This document shows, one piece after another, positions 27,056 through 35,152 of a DNA stretch of 64,000 bases. Numbering within the stretch: position 1 is the stretch's first letter; every line of letters starts with the position of its first letter. This DNA comes from SIG603 sp963621245 (GTDB lineage: Bacteria > Bacillota > Clostridia > Oscillospirales > Acutalibacteraceae), in contig CAVFCW010000002.1 in NCBI GenBank assembly GCA_963621245.1, positions 1 through 64,000 on the forward strand, read 5' to 3'. The translations under genes were made by a program, and so were the position numbers. The notes under the pieces are model-generated. The model saw only the letters and a program-made list of their open reading frames with translations. It searched no databases and had not been told where the DNA came from.

Positions 27056-29135
27056 TAGATCCGTCAAAGGTGCAGTTCTCTGTAAAGCACTTCAGCTTTT
27101 TGCTCTTTGCAGACTCATAGAAGAGCGGTTTTCCGCAAACGGGACAATTCTTGCCAACGGGAGCTCCCCATGAAGCGAAGTGACATTTCGGGAACGCACT
27201 GCATCCGTAGAAAATTTTGTTTTTCTTCTTTGTTTTTCTTTCAACTATCATCGAGCCACACTGAGGACAAAGAACGCCCGTTTCCTTGGGAACATTAAGC
27301 TTCTTGATGTTCGGACATTCCGGATATCCCGTACAGCCGAGGAACTTGCCGTATCTGCCGTACTTGACCTCCATGGGCTTTCCGCACAGCTCACAAATCT
27401 CGTCGGTTTCGTCCTCTTTAAGCTTAATCTTAACGCCTTCCATGTCCTTTTTGGCTTTTTGAACCGTTTTCTCGAAATCAGTCCAGAAACTTCTCAAGGT
27501 CTCGACCCAATCGGCTTCACCGCTCTGAACCTTTCCAAGCTCATTTTCAAGGCCCGCAGTAAAGCGAATATTGACTATCTTTGGGAACTTATCAGCAATT
27601 AAATCTGTCGTGACTGTTCCAAGCTCTGTCGGCTTGAATGCCTTGCCCTCACGGATAACGTACTCACGGTCGGTGATTGTTGCTAGCGTAGCCGCATATG
27701 TGGACGGTCTGCCGATTCCGTTCTCTTCAAGTGTTTTGATGAGCGATGCCTCGGTGTATCGTGCTGGCGGCTGTGTGAAGTGCTGATTGCCGACAATATC
27801 ACGCAGTTTGAGTTTCATGCCGACTTCGAGTTTCGGTAAAGCTTTGCTCCTTGCCTCTTGTTCATCTTTACCCTCTTCATAAAGCACTGTAAAGCCGTCA
27901 AAGTTTACAGAGTAACCGCTTGCACGGAAGATGTAATCATTCGCCGCAATGGTAGCCGATGTGGTGTTAAGCACACACTTTGACATCTGACAAGCTATAA
28001 ACCTTTCCCATATGAGCTTGTAAAGCTTATATTGATCCGATGTTAAAGAAGCCTTTACGTCCTCAGGTCTCATGGTTACGGAAGTGGGTCTGATAGCCTC
28101 GTGACCGTCCTGTGCGTTTGATTTTGTCTTATATACGGTAGGTTTGGACGGTACGTATTTACTGCCGTAAGTACCCTCGATATAAGTTCTTGCGGCATCG
28201 ACAGCCTCTTCGGAAAGTCTCAGAGAGTCGGTTCTCATGTATGTTATAAGACCGACAGAGCCCTCGCCGGCTATTTCAACACCCTCGTATAACTGCTGAG
28301 CGACCGACATGGTTCTTCTTGCCTGGAATCCAAGCTTTCTTGACGCCTCTTGCTGAAGTGTGGAGGTTGTGAACGGTGGTGCGGGATTTTTTGACTTCTT
28401 TCCGTTCTTTACCGTATCGACAATAAAATCTGCGTCCGAAACAGCGCCGAGAATTTTATCGGCTTCATCCTTTGAGCCAATTTTAATCTCGCCGTTTCTG
28501 TCGCCGTAAAAAGCCGCCGCAAAAGTTGCAGTGGATTTAGGTGCAGAAAGCTTTGCGTCAATCGACCAGTACTCTACGGGAACGAATGCCTCAATCTCTC
28601 TTTCACGGTCTACTATAAGCTTAACCGCAACAGACTGAACACGACCCGCAGAAAGTCCCTTTCTTATTACCTTTGATAGAAACGGGCTTAAGGTGTAACC
28701 CACAAGGCGGTCGAGTATTCTTCTTGCCTGCTGTGCGTTCACCAAATCGAGGTCTATTTTTCTCGGTGCCGCCATGCCCTCCTGAACACCGTGCTTTGTT
28801 ATCTCGTTAAAGGTAACACGATTCATATCGTTTAGGTCAAGGCCCAAAAGATATGCCAAGTGCCAAGAGATAGCTTCTCCCTCACGGTCGGGGTCGGTTG
28901 CGAGATAAACAGCTTCCGATGCAGCGGCTTTTTCCTTGAGCTCTTCTACAAGCTTTTCCTTGCCCTTGATGACGGCATATTTCGGCTTGAAATTATTTTT
29001 AACATCAACGTTGAGCCTTTGTGCGGGCAAATCTCTTATGTGTCCTACAGAGGCAACGATGTTATAATCGTTTCCAAGATATTTCTTTATTGTTTTCGCT
29101 TTTGACGGCGACTCAACAATAACTAATTTTGACAT
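27045..29135 (-). CDS. topA: DNA topoisomerase I
   Basis: A 696-residue type IA topoisomerase that relaxes negative supercoils. MSKLVIVESPSKAKTIKKYL opens the Toprim domain, followed by the DPDREGEAISWH acidic triad. The active tyrosine lies in LITYMRTDSLRLS near residue 300. Three C-terminal zinc fingers follow (CELCGKP, CPQCGS, CPVCGKP sets). Start is ATG 29135 behind GAAAGGATT; an ATG 12 codons upstream is less suitable. The dprA-topA-trmFO order is a common Firmicute arrangement. Confidence 0.97.
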   Translation of the reverse strand: MSKLVIVESPSKAKTIKKYLGNDYNIVASVGHIRDLPAQRLNVDVKNNFKPKYAVIKGKEKLVEELKEKAAASEAVYLATDPDREGEAISWHLAYLLGLDLNDMNRVTFNEITKHGVQEGMAAPRKIDLDLVNAQQARRILDRLVGYTLSPFLSKVIRKGLSAGRVQSVAVKLIVDREREIEAFVPVEYWSIDAKLSAPKSTATFAAAFYGDRNGEIKIGSKDEADKILGAVSDADFIVDTVKNGKKSKNPAPPFTTSTLQQEASRKLGFQARRTMSVAQQLYEGVEIAGEGSVGLITYMRTDSLRLSEEAVDAARTYIEGTYGSKYVPSKPTVYKTKSNAQDGHEAIRPTSVTMRPEDVKASLTSDQYKLYKLIWERFIACQMSKCVLNTTSATIAANDYIFRASGYSVNFDGFTVLYEEGKDEQEARSKALPKLEVGMKLKLRDIVGNQHFTQPPARYTEASLIKTLEENGIGRPSTYAATLATITDREYVIREGKAFKPTELGTVTTDLIADKFPKIVNIRFTAGLENELGKVQSGEADWVETLRSFWTDFEKTVQKAKKDMEGVKIKLKEDETDEICELCGKPMEVKYGRYGKFLGCTGYPECPNIKKLNVPKETGVLCPQCGSMIVERKTKKKNKIFYGCSAFPKCHFASWGAPVGKNCPVCGKPLFYESAKSKKLKCFTENCTFDGSNDE

Positions 29136-29224
29136 TTGAAAAATCCTTTCGGTATTCGTGTATTTTTTCAATCAAATAAGTATTTTACAACAGTTGCTTA
29201 GAGTTTTAATTCTTTTAAAGAATA

Positions 29225-30421
29225 TTATTTTCTCAGCGCATATCTTTTGCCAGCAAAATCGGACGCCAAACCGGAAATCTCAAGTTCGGTCATAGCGGCA
29301 GATATCAGTGACGTGCGAAGCCCCGTAATTTTGGCAATCTCGGAAATGTGCATGGGCTCGCCTGAGAGAACAGAGAGAACCTTTCTTGCATTCTCCGAAA
29401 CTTTCACGTCCTCGGCTTCCTGAGGCTTGTCGTCCTCATCTGTTATGTACTCGATAACATTGTCGTTTTCAAGCATTGAAACCTCCGGGTTAGCTTCTGC
29501 CGTTCTATTGTTGTAAACACTAAGATTTGTTCTGAACTCATAAAAAGGCCCGTACTCGTTTAAAATATCCTCTGCACTGGTAACGGGAATTGCACCGTCC
29601 TTTATAAGGCTGTTCGGCCCCCAGCTTTGCTCGTTTGAAGGGCTTCCCGGCACGGCAAAAACATCTCTGTCCTGCTCCGTTGCCCTCTTTGCGGTAATCA
29701 TAGTACCGCTTTTTTGAGCGGCGCACACGATTAAAACTCCCTTAGAAAGTCCCGAAATGATTCTGTTTCTCGCCTGAAACGTGCCTCTTTGCAGTCCTGT
29801 TCCCGGAGGATACTCCGTTATGAGTGCCCCGCCCTTTTCAATTACCTGTCTTCTCAAATGCTCGTTCTGCATAAGGTACTGAACATCAAGTCCGCATCCC
29901 AACACGCATAGCGTCGGCGCAGAACCCATCAGCGCACCCTTGTGGGCGGCAGAGTCGATACCGATTGCACCGCCGCTTATCACGACAACTCCCGCTTTTG
30001 AGAGATTATAAGCGATTTTGTTGGCAATATTAAGAGAATCGTCGCTTGCTTTTCTCGAACCGACAATAGCGATAGCAAGGGTCTTGTCAAGGTCAGGAAG
30101 CTTTCCTTTCACATACAAAACACTCGGCGGATCTTTTATGTTCCAAAGAGCCTCGGGATAATCCTCACATTCGGGTGTTATCACGTGCTGTCCGAGCGAC
30201 TCGGCGTAGTTAAGTGCCGCCTGTGCGTTTGCTAGCGTATAATTGTAGAGTGCCGATACCTCACGGTCGGTTATAAACTTAAACTGTGCCCAAAGTCCCG
30301 CTCCGCCGTCGTAGAACTCTTTCAGATTTTTGAATCTGTTAAATATCGTTCTCGGCTTTGTACTTCCCGCCGAAAAAGCATGCTGAAGCCAAATCCAGTA
30401 GGCACGTTTATCATTAGTCAC
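29225..30421 (-). CDS. dprA: DNA processing protein DprA (Smf)
   Basis: A 398-residue protein that loads RecA onto incoming single-stranded DNA during natural transformation. The Rossmann-like core shows AIVGSRKASDDS near 135, VVISGGAIGIDSAAHKGAL near 165 and GPNSLIKDGAIPVTSAEDIL. A C-terminal winged helix (MHISEIAKITGLRTSLISAA) follows. The best start is GTG 30421, with GGGAG about 9 nt upstream inside the preceding gene, which it overlaps by 8 nt. Confidence 0.94.
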   Translation of the reverse strand: MTNDKRAYWIWLQHAFSAGSTKPRTIFNRFKNLKEFYDGGAGLWAQFKFITDREVSALYNYTLANAQAALNYAESLGQHVITPECEDYPEALWNIKDPPSVLYVKGKLPDLDKTLAIAIVGSRKASDDSLNIANKIAYNLSKAGVVVISGGAIGIDSAAHKGALMGSAPTLCVLGCGLDVQYLMQNEHLRRQVIEKGGALITEYPPGTGLQRGTFQARNRIISGLSKGVLIVCAAQKSGTMITAKRATEQDRDVFAVPGSPSNEQSWGPNSLIKDGAIPVTSAEDILNEYGPFYEFRTNLSVYNNRTAEANPEVSMLENDNVIEYITDEDDKPQEAEDVKVSENARKVLSVLSGEPMHISEIAKITGLRTSLISAAMTELEISGLASDFAGKRYALRK

Positions 30422-31202
30422 CCTTAGTCATCTCCCACATGATAATTGAAGCTGAGGTTGCCGCATTCAGAGATTCCGCTCTGCCTTTCATAGGAATGGT
30501 AACAAGGTCATCGCAAAGAGATTTCATCTCCTCGGTTAAACCGTTTCCCTCGTTTCCTATGGCAACGCTTATTTTGTCGTTAAACTTTATATCGGTAATT
30601 CTCGAAGCGGAATTAAGCGGTACCGCTCCCAGAAGCTTATATTCATGTTTATTTAAAATATCTCGTGCCTCTTTTGCATTACTCGAATGAATGAATCTTA
30701 TGCGAAAAACGGCACCCATGGACGCTCTTAAAACCTTCGGTGAAAGCACATCGCAGCACTCGCCCACCAAGAGAATCTCCCCTATGCCGAGAGCCTCGGC
30801 TGTTCTGAGTATGGTGCCCATATTTAAAGGGTCTTGAATATTCTCGAGCGTGAGAACTCTTCCTGAAAGAGATTTTGCATTTAAATTCTCACCGAACTCA
30901 CACACGGCAAAAACGTCCTGACTTGATTTTGTCGAGGAAAGCAAATTTGCCACGTGTTCTTCCACAACATATATATTATCCGACACTTGTGCCGCTGTGT
31001 CTATATATTTTCTGTATTTTTTATAAGCCGACTCCGTGTAGTAAAGCTCTTTAATCTTCACTTTGCTTTTAGCGGCGTCCTCTACAAGTCTTGCACCCTC
31101 TGCGATATAACAGCCCTGTGCATTTCTTTGAGAAGACGAACCGTTAAGAGCGGCTCTCTCCTTAATCAACGGATTTTTTCTTGTGGTAATCTTATTTATC
31201 AT
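30414..31202 (-). CDS. TrmH-family (SpoU) RNA 2'-O-methyltransferase
   Basis: A 262-residue SPOUT methyltransferase that adds a methyl group to ribose in rRNA or tRNA with SAM. An N-terminal substrate-binding domain (RNAQGCYIAEGARLVEDA) precedes the knotted catalytic domain with LENIQDPLNMGTILRTAEALG, AIGNEGNGLT and IPMKGRAESLNAATSASI. The exact target nucleotide cannot be told from the sequence. It is the first gene of the long block, downstream of rplT. Confidence 0.9.
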   Translation of the reverse strand: MINKITTRKNPLIKERAALNGSSSQRNAQGCYIAEGARLVEDAAKSKVKIKELYYTESAYKKYRKYIDTAAQVSDNIYVVEEHVANLLSSTKSSQDVFAVCEFGENLNAKSLSGRVLTLENIQDPLNMGTILRTAEALGIGEILLVGECCDVLSPKVLRASMGAVFRIRFIHSSNAKEARDILNKHEYKLLGAVPLNSASRITDIKFNDKISVAIGNEGNGLTEEMKSLCDDLVTIPMKGRAESLNAATSASIIMWEMTKGD

Positions 31203-31221
31203 AAATCCTAAAATAGCAAAT

Positions 31222-31249
31222 ATGCGCCCGAGAGAAAACCCGGACGCAT
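31222..31249 (-). terminator. Hairpin after rplT, probable terminator
   Basis: On the minus strand ATGCGTCCG and CGGGCGCAT form a 9-bp stem with one G-U pair around a 10-nt loop. The following ATTTGCTATTTT is only moderately U-rich, so some readthrough into the TrmH-like gene is possible. Confidence 0.6.
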
Positions 31250-31263
31250 TACATTAATTCAAA

Positions 31264-31617
31264 TTATAAAGCAGCCTTTGCCTTCTCAACGAGAGCAGTA
31301 AATGCAGCCTCATCAGCTATAGCGATCTCGGAGAGCATCTTACGGTTAAGTGTGATGCCAGCCTTCTTAAGACCGTTCATGAATGTGGAATAGTTGATGT
31401 CGTTCATCTTGCAAGCAGCAGAGATTCTTGTGATCCAAAGACGGCGGAAATCTCTCTTTCTGTGCTTACGTCCGATATATGCGTAGTTGCCAGACTTCAT
31501 GACAGCCTGCTTAGCCATCTTAAAGTGTCTTGACTTGGATCCGAAATAACCCTTAGCAAGCTTTAAAACTTTATTTCTTCTTTTACGAGTAGCAAGTGCA
31601 CCCTTAACTCTAGCCAT
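31264..31617 (-). CDS. rplT: 50S ribosomal protein L20
   Basis: 117 residues, beginning MARVKGALATRKRRNKVLKLAKG with the typical basic N-terminal extension and the conserved ALVEKAKAAL-type tail. L20 binds 23S rRNA early in 50S assembly and in Firmicutes represses its own operon through the infC leader. AGGAGG lies before the ATG. Confidence 0.98.
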   Translation of the reverse strand: MARVKGALATRKRRNKVLKLAKGYFGSKSRHFKMAKQAVMKSGNYAYIGRKHRKRDFRRLWITRISAACKMNDINYSTFMNGLKKAGITLNRKMLSEIAIADEAAFTALVEKAKAAL

Positions 31618-31657
31618 TTATTGTATCCTCCTAAATTCAGGTAATTTTCAGTTGTCC

Positions 31658-31861
31658 TTACTTATAAGGCATCATCTTTTTGACAGCTGCTAAGCTTGTC
31701 TTATCTGTAACAGTTGTGCCGCGAGCATGTCTCTTGGACTTAGCTGTCTTACCATGTCCGTTGAGGAGATGGCTCATGTTAGCGTGTGCACGGATAACCT
31801 TACCGTTCTTGGAAATTTTGAAGCGCTTCTTTGCGCCGCTGTGTGTCTTAAGCTTTGGCAT
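31658..31861 (-). CDS. rpmI: 50S ribosomal protein L35
   Basis: 67 residues, MPKLKTHSGAKKRFKIS and the HLLNGHGKTAKSKRHARG core. Second gene of infC-rpmI-rplT, with AAGGAGG 8 nt before the ATG. Confidence 0.98.
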   Translation of the reverse strand: MPKLKTHSGAKKRFKISKNGKVIRAHANMSHLLNGHGKTAKSKRHARGTTVTDKTSLAAVKKMMPYK

Positions 31862-31886
31862 AATTTATGTCCTCCTTAAAATTATC

Positions 31887-32408
31887 TTATTTGTTAGGCT
31901 TCGGAGCAAGGAACATTAACATGTTTCTTCCTTCCAATTTAGCCGGTTTCTCAACATTAGCAACATCGGAAAGATAATCGGAGAAGTTCTTCATTGTTTC
32001 AAGTCCGATCTCCGGATGTCCCATTTCTCTTCCGCGGAAACGAATAGATGCCTTGACCTTGTTTCCGTCAGCAATGAACTTCTTTGCCTGATTTGCCTTT
32101 GTCTCGAAATCATGCTTGTCGATATTAAGTGAAAGTCTAATCTCTTTAATCTCGACAACCTTCTGCTTTTTTCTGGCATCCTTTTCTCTCTTAGCCTGCT
32201 CGAAACGGTACTTGCCGTAATCGATAATCTTGCAAACAGGCGGCTGAGCCATAGGAGCGATCTTTACGAGATCAAGATTTTTTTCACTTGCCAGAGACAG
32301 TGCCTGCTGGCTAGACATAACTCCGAGCTGAGCACCGTCGGGGCCGATAACTCTTACTTCCTTATCACGAATCTCTTCGTTGATCTGAAGTTCCTCTTTC
32401 TTGCTAAT
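31887..32408 (-). CDS. infC: Translation initiation factor IF-3, AUU start
   Basis: 173 residues, the normal IF-3 length, only when the gene is begun at ATT 32408-32406. The next in-frame ATG (32318) would remove 30 residues, including the conserved LQINEEIRDKEVRVIGPDGA segment. GGAGG stands 9 nt before the ATT. AUU initiation is the classic autoregulatory start of infC: the factor itself rejects non-canonical starts. The N-domain, the lysine-rich linker (KREKDARKKQKV) and the C-domain (IRFRGREMGHPEIGLE) are all present. Confidence 0.95.
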   Translation of the reverse strand: MSKKEELQINEEIRDKEVRVIGPDGAQLGVMSSQQALSLASEKNLDLVKIAPMAQPPVCKIIDYGKYRFEQAKREKDARKKQKVVEIKEIRLSLNIDKHDFETKANQAKKFIADGNKVKASIRFRGREMGHPEIGLETMKNFSDYLSDVANVEKPAKLEGRNMLMFLAPKPNK

Positions 32409-32552
32409 TGTTAAGCACCTCCAAAATATGAACTAAACAAAAATTGCGGACAGCACAATACTGTCCGCAATCAAAATCATCAGATAAATGATATTGACCT
32501 ATGTCAGACAGAACTGCATGGGTGAAAACACGTTGTGTTTTACTTTGTTGTC
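32409..32552 (-). promoter_or_regulatory. infC operon 5' leader, probable L20-responsive leader
   Basis: About 144 nt separate the predicted transcript start from infC, ending in a terminator (32444-32470) just before the ribosome binding site. This layout fits the Firmicute leader in which L20 binding favours premature termination. I did not prove the L20 binding fold by eye; the call rests on position, operon and the terminator. Confidence 0.65.
32444..32470 (-). terminator. Attenuator terminator in the infC leader
   Basis: TTGCGGACAG/CTGTCCGCAA, a perfect 10-bp stem with 7-nt loop, followed by TTTTTG on the minus strand. It lies 36 nt before the infC start, so transcription must pass it to reach the operon. 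Confidence 0.88.
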
Positions 32553-32558
32553 TTAGCT

Positions 32559-32587
32559 ATTATATTACCTTACCGTCCTCTTGTCAA
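32559..32587 (-). promoter_or_regulatory. Promoter of infC-rpmI-rplT
   Basis: TTGACA (32587-32582), a 17-nt spacer and TATAAT (32564-32559): exact consensus in both boxes. Confidence 0.93.
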
Positions 32588-32641
32588 TAACAAATTTCGG
32601 TTTTTCGGTAATTTTTCGCTTTATCCTCCGATTATTTAATT

Positions 32642-35077
32642 TTATCTTATGTCGTAGACACTTCTGATTCTGAGGTTCTTCGGCTCGCCGGAAACTATCT
32701 TGACTCTCTTCTCGCCCTTATCCATATCGAAATAGTTGTCGGAGAGAATCATGTCCTCATTCTCGTTGAGAATTTCAACGCTCTTTGCGTAAGCCTCGCT
32801 GTTAACGACAAGCTCGTCTCCCTCAACCTTAACCATAAGTTTCGGATCGAGATAGTTGAAATGCTTGTGGAACGTGAAGATTACGGAGCCGTTTGACAAA
32901 AAATCGCCGTTCTCATAAAGCTGATAGCTTACATAATCGTTGTATTCGTCAGCCTCATCGTGAAGATCTACCTTATCGAGCCAAACTGCGCTCAGTGCCG
33001 GCACGGTAGCTTCGTTTTCGCCCTCAAGCTTAACGGTCGAATCGTTCTTTCTAAGCTGCCACTTAACCGTTACGGTGTGCTCGCTCATTGTCTCGTTGGA
33101 AACATTGAGTCTTATGCTCTTCTTGAGGTCATACGGCTCTGCGTTTACGTTTGTATCCTGTGTGAGAACGCTCTCCTCCTCGCAAGAAAGAAGAATCGAA
33201 GCAAACATTCTCTTCTCATAGTAATGAAGTGCCTTCCAGCGTCCAAAGTAGTCGATTGAAGACCAAGAAGCAACAGGCCAGCAGTCGTTAAGCTGCCATA
33301 CGATAGTACCCATGCAGATGCCGCGGATTCTTCTCAAATGCTCAACGCCGTACTTGATGCCCTCGCCCTGTAAAAGCTGAGAGGCATAAAGAGTTGCGTC
33401 AAAAGAAGTAGGCATTTTGTATGTCTGAGACATATAGTTGAGAATTTTACCGTTTGCACCGTTGCAGCGCTGATGTTTCTCCATGACGTAAGAGAATACG
33501 TTTCTGTCCTCGGGAAGTGTGAAAGACTCTACCGTCTTAAGTGACGGGAACGACTCAAATCCGAACTCCGAGAGATAGCGGAAATTGTGCTTTCTGTAAT
33601 CGGTGAACGGCAAACTTCCGTGCCAAACCATCCAGTAGTGAACATCGCCTCTTGAATCATCATTGGGGTTATCGAAACCGCCGCCTGATGACGGGCTTGC
33701 CGGCCAATAGAATGTGTTGGGATCGTACTCCTGAAGAATCTGCGGAACGAGATACTCATACATTCTTATATAGTCAGCTTTCTGCTTGTGAGAGTTGACC
33801 CAAGTCCACTGATCGACAAACATTTCCATCTCGTTGTTGCCGCACCAAAGTCCGAGTGAAGCGTGGTGACGGATTCTCTTTACGTTGTCGATGATTTCCT
33901 GCTTAATGTTCTCGTGGAACTCAGGTGTGAGCTCGTAAACGGCACATGCGAACATGAGATCTTCCCAGACGATAAGACCGAGCTCGTCGCAAGCGTCCCA
34001 GAAAGAATCGAGCGGATAGTGACCGCCGCCCCAAACACGGATTGCGTTGTAGTTTGCGTCCTTAGCCTGTTTTAAAAGGTTATATGTTCTCTCGGGAGTA
34101 ATTCTCTGGAAGATGTTGTCCTCGGGAATATAGTCTGCACCCATGGCAAAGACGCAAACGCCGTTTACCTCGTGGGCAAAGCTCTCGCCGTACTCGTCCT
34201 TTTCTCTGCGTACGGTCATGGTTCGAAGTCCGATTCTTCTCTGCCAAGTGTCGATTACTTCATCGCCCTTTTTGAGGTTTACCGTAACGGTGTAAAGCGG
34301 CTGTGCACCGTAGCCGTTCGGCCACCAAAGCTCGGGATCGGGAATTGAAATGATACCGCTGTCATAGTTAAGCTCGTATTTCTTGCCGTTTGGAGCGGTA
34401 GCATAAGCCTCGCAGTCAAGCTCGACATCCTCGTCCGTAACAAAATCAAGCTCGATATCAAGATCGAGATCAACCTCACCGTCATGGTGATTCTGAGTGA
34501 CATAAACGCTGTCGATTCTTGCGGTATTTATTCCGAGAAGTTTAACGGGTTTCCAAATACCGGCATCGGGAAGTCTCGGGCCCCAGTCCCAACCGAACAT
34601 GCAGTGTGTTTTTCTTATGTTCGGAAATCCCGTCATAGCGTCGGAGCTTCCGTCTGCTTTATAGATCTTGTACATCTCCTTGATGTACTCTGTCGGGGAA
34701 GAAATCTCAACTGTGAGCTCGTTTCCCTCAGCCTTCAAAATGTCAAGCACATCGAACTCATAAGTTCTGTGCATATTCTCGGTGTGACCGATAAGAGTGC
34801 CGTTCAAAGTGACATCGCAAATGGTATCGAGACCCTCGAAGCAAAGAATAACCTCGTCCGAAGAAAGAATATCCTCGGGAACGTCAAAACTTGTCTTAAA
34901 GACAAAGTCGTTGTCCATAAGCTTTAAAGCAGCAAGCTCGTTGTCTCTCCAGAACGGGTCCTCCATTTTTCCGTTCTCGAGTAATCCGCTGTAAACGGAA
35001 CCCGGTATAGTGACGGGCATAAATTCCCGACCGACAATTTTCATCTGCCAGCCGTCATGAAGTAATTTTGTTATCAT
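32642..35077 (-). CDS. Beta-mannosidase, GH2 family
   Basis: An 811-residue glycoside hydrolase that removes beta-mannose from manno-oligosaccharide ends. The domains run: beta-sandwich (LLHDGWQMKIVGREFMPVTIPG), Ig-like domain, TIM barrel, C-terminal sandwich. The acid/base glutamate lies in LWCGNNEMEMF and the nucleophile in YLSEFGFESFPS, both characteristic of the GH2 beta-mannosidase branch; RKTHCMFGWDWGPRLPDAGIW is another branch marker. No signal peptide is visible, so it is likely cytoplasmic. The start is ATG 35077 behind AAAGGATGG; an upstream frame of 17 codons is discarded. It is a single gene with its own promoter. Confidence 0.94.
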   Translation of the reverse strand: MITKLLHDGWQMKIVGREFMPVTIPGSVYSGLLENGKMEDPFWRDNELAALKLMDNDFVFKTSFDVPEDILSSDEVILCFEGLDTICDVTLNGTLIGHTENMHRTYEFDVLDILKAEGNELTVEISSPTEYIKEMYKIYKADGSSDAMTGFPNIRKTHCMFGWDWGPRLPDAGIWKPVKLLGINTARIDSVYVTQNHHDGEVDLDLDIELDFVTDEDVELDCEAYATAPNGKKYELNYDSGIISIPDPELWWPNGYGAQPLYTVTVNLKKGDEVIDTWQRRIGLRTMTVRREKDEYGESFAHEVNGVCVFAMGADYIPEDNIFQRITPERTYNLLKQAKDANYNAIRVWGGGHYPLDSFWDACDELGLIVWEDLMFACAVYELTPEFHENIKQEIIDNVKRIRHHASLGLWCGNNEMEMFVDQWTWVNSHKQKADYIRMYEYLVPQILQEYDPNTFYWPASPSSGGGFDNPNDDSRGDVHYWMVWHGSLPFTDYRKHNFRYLSEFGFESFPSLKTVESFTLPEDRNVFSYVMEKHQRCNGANGKILNYMSQTYKMPTSFDATLYASQLLQGEGIKYGVEHLRRIRGICMGTIVWQLNDCWPVASWSSIDYFGRWKALHYYEKRMFASILLSCEEESVLTQDTNVNAEPYDLKKSIRLNVSNETMSEHTVTVKWQLRKNDSTVKLEGENEATVPALSAVWLDKVDLHDEADEYNDYVSYQLYENGDFLSNGSVIFTFHKHFNYLDPKLMVKVEGDELVVNSEAYAKSVEILNENEDMILSDNYFDMDKGEKRVKIVSGEPKNLRIRSVYDIR

Positions 35078-35115
35078 TTCTATCCATCCTTTCCGTGAAT
35101 AAAATCCACGGCAAC

Positions 35116-35144
35116 ATAATAGAACCATTTGTATACAAAGTCAA
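35116..35144 (-). promoter_or_regulatory. Beta-mannosidase promoter with a palindromic operator
   Basis: TTGACT (35144-35139), a 17-nt spacer and TATTAT (35121-35116). The perfect 12-bp palindrome TTTGTATACAAA (35139-35128) fills the spacer and touches the -35 box, so a bound protein would block RNA polymerase. The motif resembles GntR-family operators. No regulator is encoded nearby. Confidence 0.75.
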
Positions 35145-35152
35145 GACAAAGA

